Part shown: positions 8,644-16,230 of the stretch, in pieces
Layout: every line of letters starts with the position of its first letter
Position numbering within the stretch: position 1 is the stretch's first letter
NCBI GenBank assembly: GCA_038323615.1
Contig: JBBQHC010000045.1
Coordinates: forward strand, 1-19,364
DNA: 19,364 nt
Source of the DNA: JBBKXP01 sp038323615
GTDB taxonomy: Bacteria; Pseudomonadota; Alphaproteobacteria; Rhodobacterales; Rhodobacteraceae
Direction of reading: 5' to 3'
Translations under genes and position numbers: made by a program
The notes under the pieces: generated by a model
The model's input: the letters and a program-made list of their open reading frames with translations, nothing else
What the model was told of the DNA's origin: nothing
The model's database searches: none

Positions 8644-9974
8644 CTGACGAATTCGTCGCTATCTTCATGTTCGTGTCGATGCTTGCGCTGCTGTCCACCG
8701 GCCAACGGGTGTTCGCGGCCATCGGTTTTGTCGCGTCGGGCGCGGTGTTGCTGCTCTATGGCACGGGCGGCGTCGAGATTCCGTTCAGTCAGGCGTTCAA
8801 GCTGTTCAACTGGTTCCCGATGCTGACCCTGCCGCTGTTCATCTACATGGGCTATGTGCTGTCGGAATCCGGGATTGCCGACGACCTGTACCGGATGCTG
8901 CATGTCTGGTTCGGCCGGGTCCGTGGCGGGCTGGCGATCGGCACGATCGTTCTGATGGTGATCATTTCCGCGATGAACGGACTTTCGGTCGCGGGCATGG
9001 CCATCGGGGCCACGATTGCCCTGCCCGAGATGTTGAAACGCGGCTACGACAAGGTGCTGATTTCGGGGGTCGTGCAGGGCGGATCATCGCTCGGCATCCT
9101 TGTGCCGCCTTCGGTCGTCATGGTGCTTTACGGGATGATCGCGCGGCAGCCGGTCAGCCAGTTGTGGCTGGCCGGGGTGATTCCGGGCCTGCTGATGGCG
9201 GCGATGTTTGTCGTCTATGTGATGGTGCGCTGCCGGATCAATCCGTCGCTGGCACCCGTATTGACGGACGAAGAACTTGCGATGCCGATGGGCGAAAAAC
9301 TGGCGCTGCTGCGCGCCGGGATCATCCCGTTCCTGATTTTTTTCACGATGACCGGCCTGTTCGTCATGGGCTATACCAGTCTGGTAGAAAGCAGCGCGGT
9401 CGGGGCCACCTCGGCGACCCTTGCCGCCGCGTGGAAACGTCGCCTGTCGTTCGGGATGATCCATGAAACCGCCCGCAAGACGCTGGCGATTTCCTGCATG
9501 TTCTTGTGGCTGATCCTCGCCGCACTTGCCTTTGGCGCAGTGTTCGACGGCATCGGCGCGGTGCGCGCCATTGAATCGCTGTTCATCACCCGGTGGGAGC
9601 TGACGCCCTGGCAGGTCATCATCATGATGCAGGTCAGTTTCATCATCATGGGGATGTTTCTGGACGATACCGCGATGCTGGTCATCGTCGCGCCGCTGTA
9701 TATTCCGCTGGTCAAAGTGCTGGACCTTGGCATCGACAACCAGCTGATCTGGTTCGGCGTTCTCTATACGATGACCTGCCAGATCGCCTATATCACGCCG
9801 CCGTTCGGCTATAACCTGTTCCTGATGCGGGCGCTGGCGCCCAAGGAAATCGGGTTGCTCGACATCTATCGGTCAATCTGGCCGTTCGTGGTCATGATGG
9901 CCCTGACTATCGCGCTGGTGATGATTTTCCCGCAGATCGCGCTGTGGCTGCCCGAATATGCACGGAGTTTCTGA
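8640..9974 (+). CDS. TRAP transporter large permease (DctM family)
   Basis: This is the main membrane channel of the TRAP transporter, 444 residues, normal for the family, with about twelve hydrophobic spans. Family signatures are visible: GGSSLGILVPPS (147-158) followed by SQLWLAGVIPGLL, then GMFLDDTAMLVIVAPL in the second half and TPPFGYNLFLMRALAP near the end. The two related halves fit the inverted-repeat fold of ion-transporter-type permeases. The start overlaps the small permease's stop, so translation is coupled. The cargo is not set by this subunit; it depends on the binding protein encoded next. Confidence 0.93.
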   Translation: MTDEFVAIFMFVSMLALLSTGQRVFAAIGFVASGAVLLLYGTGGVEIPFSQAFKLFNWFPMLTLPLFIYMGYVLSESGIADDLYRMLHVWFGRVRGGLAIGTIVLMVIISAMNGLSVAGMAIGATIALPEMLKRGYDKVLISGVVQGGSSLGILVPPSVVMVLYGMIARQPVSQLWLAGVIPGLLMAAMFVVYVMVRCRINPSLAPVLTDEELAMPMGEKLALLRAGIIPFLIFFTMTGLFVMGYTSLVESSAVGATSATLAAAWKRRLSFGMIHETARKTLAISCMFLWLILAALAFGAVFDGIGAVRAIESLFITRWELTPWQVIIMMQVSFIIMGMFLDDTAMLVIVAPLYIPLVKVLDLGIDNQLIWFGVLYTMTCQIAYITPPFGYNLFLMRALAPKEIGLLDIYRSIWPFVVMMALTIALVMIFPQIALWLPEYARSF

Positions 9975-10028
9975 CACCCCATCCAACCGCCCGCCAGAAG
10001 GTCGCCATTTCAACCAAGGAGAACGACG

Positions 10029-11120
10029 ATGACAAAACTGATCAAACCGATGTCCCCTTCCGAGAAAATCCTCGATAGCCGACGCCAGTTCATGAAACGG
10101 GTCGGCTGGGGCGGTGCGGCTGCTGCGGCGACAACGCTGGCGGCGCCGGCAGCGATTGCCCAGACCGCGCCGATCAAGTGGCGATTGCAGACCTATTCGG
10201 GCGCGCCACTTGGGGCGCATGTGATCAAGCCGCAGATCGACGCCTTTAACGCCGCCGCGAATGGCGAGATGGAGATCGAACTGTATTACGCCGACCAACT
10301 GGTACCCACGGCTGAACTGTTCCGCTCGATGCAGAACGGCACCATCGACGCGGTGCAATCGGACGATGCGACGATGGCCTCGCCGGTCGATATCTCGGTG
10401 TTCGGCGGCTATTTTCCCTTCGCCACCCGCTACTCTCTCGATGTGCCGGCGCTGTTTGCCTACTACGGCCTGAACGAGATCTGGGCCGAAGCTTATGGCG
10501 AGGTCGAAAACGTCACCTGGCTGTCGTCGGGCGCCTGGGATCCGCTGCATATCTTTACCGTCGACAAGCCGATCCGGTCGCTGGCCGACATGAAAGGCTT
10601 GCGCGTCTTCGGGGTGCCGACGGCGGGCAAGTTCCTGTCGCAATACGGCCTGATCCCGGTCACCGTGCCGTGGGACGATGTCGAAGTGGCGATGCAGACC
10701 GGCGAACTGGACGGCGTCGCCTGGTGCGGCTTTACCGAGGCCTATGAGGTCGGCTGGGCGGATGTGTGTAACTATGCGCTGACCAACTCTGTCACGGGCG
10801 CATGGTTCGGCAGCTATTTCGCCAACACCGAAAGCTGGAACAAGGTGCCGCCGCATTTGCAGCAGCTGTATCGGTCGACGATTGACCAGTCGCACTATTA
10901 CCGCAACCAGTGGTATTGGGGCGGCGAGGCCAAGCTGCGGGTCGAGGGCGAAAAGATGGAGCTGACCTCGATCCCGACAGACGAGTGGGCGACCGTCACC
11001 GCCGACGCCGAAAAGTTCTGGGACGAAATCGCGGCGACCAGCCCGCGGTCGGCCAAGGTCGTGCAGGCGTTCAAGGATTATGCGGCGACGATGGTCAAGG
11101 CCGGTTATCCCTACCGCTGA
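10029..11120 (+). CDS. TRAP transporter substrate-binding protein (DctP family), Tat-exported
   Basis: This is the periplasmic binding protein of the TRAP system, 363 residues. The N-terminus has a twin-arginine signal, SRRQFMK (17-23), then a hydrophobic stretch to about residue 42 and a likely cut after AIA (A44). It is therefore probably exported folded by the Tat route. The mature part contains DctP-type segments, including PIRSLADMKGLRVFGVPTAG (a lobe-crossing strand) and VPWDDVEVAMQTGELDGV, where the ligand-contacting region of the family lies. A strong AAGGAG (10016-10021) precedes the ATG. Ligands of the family are mostly carboxylates, but amino- and sugar-acid binders exist, so the sequence alone does not name the ligand. 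Confidence 0.92.
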   Translation: MTKLIKPMSPSEKILDSRRQFMKRVGWGGAAAAATTLAAPAAIAQTAPIKWRLQTYSGAPLGAHVIKPQIDAFNAAANGEMEIELYYADQLVPTAELFRSMQNGTIDAVQSDDATMASPVDISVFGGYFPFATRYSLDVPALFAYYGLNEIWAEAYGEVENVTWLSSGAWDPLHIFTVDKPIRSLADMKGLRVFGVPTAGKFLSQYGLIPVTVPWDDVEVAMQTGELDGVAWCGFTEAYEVGWADVCNYALTNSVTGAWFGSYFANTESWNKVPPHLQQLYRSTIDQSHYYRNQWYWGGEAKLRVEGEKMELTSIPTDEWATVTADAEKFWDEIAATSPRSAKVVQAFKDYAATMVKAGYPYR

Positions 11121-11125
11121 TCCCA

Positions 11126-11147
11126 CTTGCAAATGATCCCTTGCAAA
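11126..11147 (+). repeat. Direct repeat CTTGCAAA, two copies
   Basis: CTTGCAAA occurs at 11126-11133 and again at 11140-11147, one and a third helical turns apart. Each copy contains the palindrome TTGCAA. It lies just after the binding-protein gene and before the hairpin leading to the ligase gene. Its function is unknown and it could be chance. Confidence 0.35.
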
Positions 11148-11151
11148 AACG

Positions 11152-11179
11152 GGCCGGGGCGGGTTTGGCTGCCCCGGCC
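11152..11179 (+). other. Intercistronic hairpin between binding-protein and ligase genes
   Basis: A perfect 9-base stem, GGCCGGGGC (11152-11160) with GCCCCGGCC (11171-11179), closes a 10-base loop. It is followed by AATTCAATTCT rather than a clean T-run. It probably slows or partly ends transcription, or protects the 3' end of the binding-protein message, so the three enzyme genes would be expressed less than the binding protein. A partial terminator cannot be excluded. Confidence 0.55.
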
Positions 11180-11204
11180 AATTCAATTCTGAAAGACTGC
11201 ACAT

Positions 11205-12566
11205 ATGCCCGCCAACATGACCTTTGATGACCTGAAAGAAGCCGTGGAAAACGGCAATGTCGATACCGTCCTGACCTGCCTCGTCGATATGCAGGGTCGG
11301 CTGATGGGCAAACGGTTTCACGCCGCGCATTTCATCAACGGCGGCCATGTCGAAACCCACGGCTGCAACTATCTGCTGGCGACCGACCTCGAGATGGAAA
11401 CCGTGCAAGGTTACAAGGCGACAGGTTGGGCGTCGGGCTATGGCGATTACGTGCATAAACCCGACCTGACGACGATCCGCCGGGTGCCGTGGCTGCCCGG
11501 CACCGCAATGGTGATGTGCGATGTCTTGGATCATCACCACGTCGAGGTGCCGCATTCGCCCCGCGCGATCCTGAAACGCCAAATCGCCCGCGCACGCGCG
11601 TTGGGGTTCGATGCGATGATGGCGACCGAGCTGGAGTTTTATCTGTTCGAACAAAGCTATGACGCGTTGAACACTGGCGGCTATCGCAACATGCAGACCT
11701 TTGGCCGTTTTAATGCCGATTACGCAATCTTTGGCACCACCAAAGAGGAATCGGTGATGCGGGCGATCCGCAATGGGCTTTATGGCGCCGGCATCCCGGT
11801 GGAAAATTCCAAGGGCGAGGCCGAGGCGGGGCAGGAAGAGATCAACATCAAGTATTCCGACGCCCTTGATACCGCCGACATGCACACGATCACCAAGAAC
11901 GCCTGCAAGGAAATCGCTCATGCGCAGGGGCATGGCCTGACCTTCATGGCGAAATACGCGACCGACCGGTCCGGATCGTCGTCGCATATCCATCAGTCGT
12001 TGTGGAAAGATGGCAAACCGGCGTTTCTGGACGAAAAGGCAGATCACGGCATGTCCGACCTGATGCGCCACTACGTTGCCGGGTTGCTGGCCCATGCGTC
12101 CGATGTCACCTATTTTCTGGCCCCCTACATCAACAGCTACAAGCGGTTCACCGTCGGCATGTTCGCCCCGACCAAGGCGGTCTGGTCGACCGACAATCGC
12201 ACCGCCGGCTATCGGGTCTGCGGCGCCGGGACCAAGGGTGTGCGGATCGAATGCCGGGTCGGCGGGGCCGATCTGAACCCCTATCTGGCAATGGCCGGGC
12301 AACTGGCGGCAGGCCTGGACGGGATCGAGCGCAAGCTGGAACTGGAACCGGAAATGTCGGGCGATGTCTATCAATCCGGCGACGCCCGCGAGATTCCGAC
12401 AACCCTTGGCGCGGCGGCATCTGCCCTGCACGGATCGGCCATGTTGCGGGCCGCGTTCGGCGACGATGTGGTCGATCACTACCACCGCGCCGCCAAGTGG
12501 GAGATCGAAGAAAACAACCGCAATGTCACCGACTGGGACTTGCGCCGTGGCTTTGAGAGGGCATGA
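11205..12566 (+). CDS. Glutamine-synthetase-family ligase (probable gamma-glutamyl-amine/amino-alcohol synthetase)
   Basis: This is a 453-residue ATP-dependent ligase of the glutamine synthetase fold. Metal-site glutamates are seen in ELEFYLF (142-148) and GQEEINI (209-215). The ATP/glutamate-site motif appears as GSSSHIHQSLW (257-267), and the arginine-rich glutamate site as RIECRVGGAD (348-357) after NRTAGYR (331-337). The general GS signature is altered (AKYATDRSGSSSHIH instead of KP...G.G.HxH), as in paralogues that ligate amines rather than ammonia to the gamma-carboxyl of glutamate (PuuA, IpuC and GMAS types). It starts an ATG-coupled run with an aldehyde and an alcohol dehydrogenase, which suits an amino-alcohol substrate. 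Activity as a true glutamine synthetase is less likely. An ATG at 11217 is a possible alternative start. Confidence 0.85.
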   Translation: MPANMTFDDLKEAVENGNVDTVLTCLVDMQGRLMGKRFHAAHFINGGHVETHGCNYLLATDLEMETVQGYKATGWASGYGDYVHKPDLTTIRRVPWLPGTAMVMCDVLDHHHVEVPHSPRAILKRQIARARALGFDAMMATELEFYLFEQSYDALNTGGYRNMQTFGRFNADYAIFGTTKEESVMRAIRNGLYGAGIPVENSKGEAEAGQEEINIKYSDALDTADMHTITKNACKEIAHAQGHGLTFMAKYATDRSGSSSHIHQSLWKDGKPAFLDEKADHGMSDLMRHYVAGLLAHASDVTYFLAPYINSYKRFTVGMFAPTKAVWSTDNRTAGYRVCGAGTKGVRIECRVGGADLNPYLAMAGQLAAGLDGIERKLELEPEMSGDVYQSGDAREIPTTLGAAASALHGSAMLRAAFGDDVVDHYHRAAKWEIEENNRNVTDWDLRRGFERA

Positions 12567-12570
12567 GAGC

Positions 12571-13953
12571 ATGACAATCAAACTGATCTCGCCCGTCGAT
12601 GGCAGCGTCTATGCCGAACGGACTCCGCTGACTTTGGAACAGGCGCAGGACGCCACCGGGCGCGCCAAAGTGGCACAAGGGTTGTGGGCCGAGCGGCCGC
12701 TGAGCGAACGGATGGCGCTGGTCAAGGCGGGGCTGGTGGCCCTGGACGGGATGAAAGACCGGATGGTGCAGGAACTCGCGTGGCAGATGGGCCGCCCGGT
12801 GCGCTATGGCGGCGAATTCGGCGGAATGAACGAACGCAGCGATTACATGCTGTCAATTGCCAAGGACGCGCTGGCCCCCACGGTGGTCGAAGATTCCGCC
12901 AAGATGTCCCGGCGGATCGAACGCGCCCCGCAAGGCGTGATCATGGTCATCGCGCCGTGGAATTACCCCTATATGACGGCGATGAATACCATCGTGCCCG
13001 CCTTGATCGCGGGCAATGCGGTGATGCTGAAACACGCCAGCCAGACCCTGCTGGTGGGCGAGATGATTGCCGAAGCGATGCACGCTGGCGGCGTCCCGGC
13101 GGATGTGTTCCAGAACGTCGTGCTGGACCACGCGGGGACCGAGGCGCTGATCGCGTCGCGTGCCTTTGGCTTTGTCAATTTCACCGGATCGGTCGGCGGC
13201 GGGCAGGCGATTGAACGCGCCGCCGCTGGCACGTTCACCGGGCTGGGGCTTGAGTTGGGCGGCAAGGATCCGGGATATGTGATGGACGACGCCGATCTGG
13301 ATTGGGCCGTCGATGTGCTGATGGACGGGGCGATGTTCAACGCCGGGCAATGCTGCTGCGGGATCGAGCGGATTTATGTACACGAGAGCCTGTATGACGC
13401 CTTTGTCGAAAAAGCCGTGGCCTGGGTGTCGGGCCTGAAACTGGGCAATCCGTTTGATGAGGCGACGACGCTTGGCCCGATGGCCAACGTGCGTTTCGCC
13501 CGCACCGTGCGAGAACAAACCGCAGCGGCGGTCAAAGCCGGAGCCAAGGCGCTGATCGATCCGGCACTGTTTCCGGCAGATGATGGCGGTGCCTATCTGG
13601 CGCCGCAAATCCTCGTCAATGTCGATCATTCGATGCGGGTGATGACCGAGGAATCGTTCGGGCCCGTCGTCGGCATCATGGCCGTCAAGAACGACGCCGA
13701 GGCGCTGCATCTGATGAACGATTCGCCCTATGGTCTGACGGCAAGCCTGTGGACCGCCAACGCCGACCGCGCCTATGCGCTGGGCCGCCAGATCGAAACC
13801 GGCACCGTGTTTCAGAACCGCGCCGATTACCTTGACCCGGCGATCTGCTGGACCGGCTGCAAGGACACCGGGCGCGGCGGGGCGCTGTCTGTTCTGGGGT
13901 ATCACGCGGTGACGCGCCCCCGTTCCTATCATCTGCGAAAGGCAAAATCATGA
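12571..13953 (+). CDS. NAD(P)-dependent aldehyde dehydrogenase
   Basis: This is a cytoplasmic aldehyde dehydrogenase, 460 residues, oxidising an aldehyde to an acid. Motifs seen are PWNYP (129-133), with the oxyanion asparagine N131; the cofactor-site lysine K154 in LKHAS (KPS in many relatives); the Rossmann segment FTGSVGGG (204-211); the general base E228 in LELGGKD; and the nucleophile in NAGQCCCG (257-264), by alignment the middle cysteine C262. ESFGPVVGI lies near residue 365. It starts four bases after the ligase stop with GAGAGG upstream; a longer open frame from 12364 only reads through the ligase gene. Its likely substrate is the aldehyde made by the next gene's product on a gamma-glutamylated intermediate; that is inferred from order. 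Confidence 0.93.
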   Translation: MTIKLISPVDGSVYAERTPLTLEQAQDATGRAKVAQGLWAERPLSERMALVKAGLVALDGMKDRMVQELAWQMGRPVRYGGEFGGMNERSDYMLSIAKDALAPTVVEDSAKMSRRIERAPQGVIMVIAPWNYPYMTAMNTIVPALIAGNAVMLKHASQTLLVGEMIAEAMHAGGVPADVFQNVVLDHAGTEALIASRAFGFVNFTGSVGGGQAIERAAAGTFTGLGLELGGKDPGYVMDDADLDWAVDVLMDGAMFNAGQCCCGIERIYVHESLYDAFVEKAVAWVSGLKLGNPFDEATTLGPMANVRFARTVREQTAAAVKAGAKALIDPALFPADDGGAYLAPQILVNVDHSMRVMTEESFGPVVGIMAVKNDAEALHLMNDSPYGLTASLWTANADRAYALGRQIETGTVFQNRADYLDPAICWTGCKDTGRGGALSVLGYHAVTRPRSYHLRKAKS

Positions 13954-15095
13954 ACCTGACCGGCAACTGGTCCTATCCGACAGCAATCAAATTCGGCGCC
14001 GGGCGAATCAAGGAAATTGGCGCGGCCTGTGCGCAGGCGGGCATCAAACGGCCCTTGTTAGTGACTGATCGCGGGCTGGCCAGCATGGCGATCACGACCA
14101 CGACGCTGGACCGGCTTGAGGCTGCCGGGCTTGGCCGCGCGATGTTCGCGGAGGTCGATCCGAACCCGAACGAGGTGAACCTTGCGGCCGGCCTCAAGGT
14201 GTACAAAGACGGCGGGCATGACGGGGTTGTGGCGTTTGGCGGCGGATCGGGCCTTGATCTGGGCAAAATGATCGCCTTCATGTCCGGCCAGACCCGGCCC
14301 CTGTGGGATTACGAAGACGTGGACGACTGGTGGACCCGCGCCGTCCCTGCCGGAATCGCCCCGATCGTCGCGGTGCCGACGACCGCCGGGACGGGTTCGG
14401 AAGTGGGCCGTGCGTCGGTCATCACCAACAGCGAAACCCATGTGAAAAAGATCATCTTTCACCCCAAGGTGCTGCCGACCGTGGTGATCTGCGACCCGGA
14501 ACTGACCGTGGGGATGCCAAAGGCGATCACGGCGGGCACCGGCATGGACGCCTTCGCGCATTGCCTCGAAGCCTATTCGTCGCCGTTCTTTCACCCAATG
14601 TCGCAGGGCATCGCGTTGGAGGGGCTGCGGCTGGTCAACACCTATCTGCCCAAGGCTTATGCCGACGGGGCCGACATTGAAGCCCGCGCCCGGATGATGG
14701 CGGCGGCGGCAATGGGGGCGGTGGCGTTTCAAAAGGGGCTGGGGGCGATCCATGCCCTGTCGCACCCCGTTGGCGCGGTGTTCGGGACGCATCACGGGAC
14801 GACGAACGCAGTGGTGATGCCGGCCTGTCTGGCGTTCAATCGGGTGGCGATCGAGGAAAAACTGGGAATGGCCGCCGGGTATCTGGGGATCAAGGGCGGC
14901 TTTGACGGATTCGCGGCGCGGGTCGATGAACTGAACGCGCTGCTCGGCATCCCCAAGGGGCTGGGCGCGATGGGCGTCGATGCGGGACGACTGGACGAGT
15001 TGACCGAAATGGCGCTGCAAGACCCCAGCGTCGGCGGCAATCCGGTGGCGATGACGCGCGACAATACGCGGGCTTTGTTCGACGCGGCGATGTAA
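13950..15095 (+). CDS. Iron-containing alcohol dehydrogenase
   Basis: This is a 381-residue group III (iron-type) alcohol dehydrogenase, oxidising a primary alcohol with NAD+. NAD-binding motifs are GGGSGLDLGK (97-106) and TTAGTGSE (144-151). By alignment with FucO the metal ligands are D200 and H204 (GMDAFAHCLEAY), H268 (AIHALSHP) and H282 (HHGTTNA); the spacing between them closely follows FucO. All are present. The start overlaps the aldehyde dehydrogenase's stop (ATGA), and it is the last gene of the operon. In this order it would oxidise the hydroxyl of a gamma-glutamyl amino alcohol to the aldehyde used by the preceding gene's product. The exact substrate is inferred. Confidence 0.93.
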   Translation: MNLTGNWSYPTAIKFGAGRIKEIGAACAQAGIKRPLLVTDRGLASMAITTTTLDRLEAAGLGRAMFAEVDPNPNEVNLAAGLKVYKDGGHDGVVAFGGGSGLDLGKMIAFMSGQTRPLWDYEDVDDWWTRAVPAGIAPIVAVPTTAGTGSEVGRASVITNSETHVKKIIFHPKVLPTVVICDPELTVGMPKAITAGTGMDAFAHCLEAYSSPFFHPMSQGIALEGLRLVNTYLPKAYADGADIEARARMMAAAAMGAVAFQKGLGAIHALSHPVGAVFGTHHGTTNAVVMPACLAFNRVAIEEKLGMAAGYLGIKGGFDGFAARVDELNALLGIPKGLGAMGVDAGRLDELTEMALQDPSVGGNPVAMTRDNTRALFDAAM

Positions 15096-15098
15096 GGT

Positions 15099-15968
15099 CT
15101 AGGCCACCGATTTCAGCCAGCGCATGAAGGTTCGCAGCGCCGGTTTCACTGCGCCGGGCCGGGTCACCATGTGATAGCCCAATGTCTCGGCGCAATCGCA
15201 ATGCACCGCCCGTAGCCGCCCGCTTGCCAGATCGTCGGCGATCAGGGCGGTCAGCTCGACGTGCAGGCCGTAACCTTCGCGGGCGGCGGCCAAGGCCAGT
15301 TCTTCGGTCGGAATAAAGGTCGGCGTGATCTTGTCGGTGTCGATCCCGATGTTCCGGAGCCATGCGATCTGTTCCGGCCAATCGGTTTCGATTACCCAGG
15401 GCATCGCGGTCATCTCTGCCGGGGTCAGTGCGACCCGGTCGCCCAGCAACGACGGCGCACCGACCACGGTAAAGTTGGCGGGCGCCAACATTTCGGCGTC
15501 CAGCCCCGGCCATTGTCCGGTCCCGAAACGGATCCCCAGATCCATTCCTTCACGGGCCAGATCGATACTGCGCCGTTCCGGGTGCAGGGCCAGCGGGATG
15601 TCGGCATGGAGCGCCCAGAATTTGCCCAAACGGGGCATCAGCCACTTGGCGGCAAAACTGGGGGTCAGGGTGACGGCCAACGGGCGGGCGGCGTCGGCAT
15701 CGGTCACGGCCTGAACCGCTGCTGCGATCTGGTCGAAGGCAGCGGTCAGCGGCGGGGCAAGGCGTTGGCCATCGGGGGTCAGCGCCATGCCCCGCCCCTC
15801 GCGCTGCATCAGGGTCAGGCCCAGATGGGTTTCGACGGTGCGCAGGTGCTGGGCAATTGCCGCATGGGTGACGTTCAACTCGCGCGCGGCCTCGGACAGC
15901 GACCCGGTGCGGGCGGCCGCCTCGAACGCACGAAGGGCCGGGAGCGAGGGGATCTTGCGCCAATCCAT
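15099..15968 (-). CDS. LysR-family transcriptional regulator (GcvA-like)
   Basis: This is a 289-residue LysR-type regulator. The N-terminal winged helix-turn-helix is at about residues 9-66, with ALRAFEAAARTGSLSEAARE (11-30) and VTHAAIAQHLRTVE (33-46), the form seen in the GcvA/AmpR group. The effector-binding domain fills residues 90-289. It ends three bases from the convergent alcohol dehydrogenase gene with no visible terminator between. It is divergent from the small gene at 16065; since LysR regulators usually control their divergent neighbour, the small gene is the first candidate target. Control of the enzyme operon on its other side is possible but not indicated. Confidence 0.93.
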   Translation of the reverse strand: MDWRKIPSLPALRAFEAAARTGSLSEAARELNVTHAAIAQHLRTVETHLGLTLMQREGRGMALTPDGQRLAPPLTAAFDQIAAAVQAVTDADAARPLAVTLTPSFAAKWLMPRLGKFWALHADIPLALHPERRSIDLAREGMDLGIRFGTGQWPGLDAEMLAPANFTVVGAPSLLGDRVALTPAEMTAMPWVIETDWPEQIAWLRNIGIDTDKITPTFIPTEELALAAAREGYGLHVELTALIADDLASGRLRAVHCDCAETLGYHMVTRPGAVKPALRTFMRWLKSVA

Positions 15969-15981
15969 GTGATAGTCCTGC

Positions 15982-16006
15982 TAACAAGTCAAAATTCTTA
16001 CTGAAT
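15982..16006. promoter_or_regulatory. Overlapping inverted repeats in LysR/small-gene gap (candidate LysR box)
   Basis: Two imperfect or short dyads overlap here: TAACAA-N7-TTCTTA (15982-16000, 5 of 6 matching) and ATTC-N5-GAAT (15994-16006, perfect). LysR regulators bind short AT-rich dyads of this size in the gap between their gene and the target. The position suits autorepression and activation of the divergent gene, but no binding is shown. Confidence 0.35.
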
Positions 16007-16025
16007 CGTCTGAGTCATTAAGACA

Positions 16026-16034
16026 TGGTATATT
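16026..16034 (+). promoter_or_regulatory. Extended -10 promoter for the 53-residue gene
   Basis: TGG directly followed by TATATT (16029-16034) forms an extended -10 element. No convincing -35 is found 17 bases upstream, which is usual for extended -10 or activator-dependent promoters. Transcription would begin near 16041, leaving a leader of about 24 bases containing the ribosome binding site. Confidence 0.5.
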
Positions 16035-16064
16035 CGGGGCATCAACACAGAAAAGGAGAAAGTG

Positions 16065-16226
16065 ATGCTTTCAATTATCGCCCACGCGCTGCGAATCGCC
16101 ACCATCTCTGATCGCTGGAATGCCCCCGATCATTGGGTCGACCGCGCACCACGCAGTCTGTTCGAAGCGGAGCGGCTCGAAGATGAACGCAAACGGATTT
16201 ATTTCCACCATCGCGGCATCTGGTGA
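16065..16226 (+). CDS. Small protein of 53 residues, unknown function
   Basis: This short gene has an AAGGAG at 16053-16058, six bases before the ATG, and an extended -10 promoter upstream. These are the best initiation signals of any small frame in the window. The product starts with a mildly hydrophobic, helix-prone segment (MLSIIAHALRIATI), contains a central DRWNAPDHWVDRAP, and then a charged helix (EAERLEDERKR), ending in HHRGIW. It has no cysteine and no clear transmembrane span. It does not match the DUF1127 small-protein pattern. It is divergent from the LysR gene and ends four bases before the convergent HD gene. I do not recognise the family; the signals suggest a real, possibly LysR-controlled gene. 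Confidence 0.6.
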   Translation: MLSIIAHALRIATISDRWNAPDHWVDRAPRSLFEAERLEDERKRIYFHHRGIW

Positions 16227-16230
16227 TCGG

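Noticed and set aside
9873..12581. Very long (902-codon) open frame on the minus strand
   Set aside because: It lies fully antisense to the TRAP binding-protein and ligase genes, which have clear families. Its translation is arginine/histidine/glutamine-rich low-meaning sequence, an effect of GC-rich codon use.
16065..16226. DUF1127-type small protein
   Set aside because: The arginine-rich W...R...L...LD...L.D.G pattern of DUF1127 is absent, so it is left as an unknown small protein.
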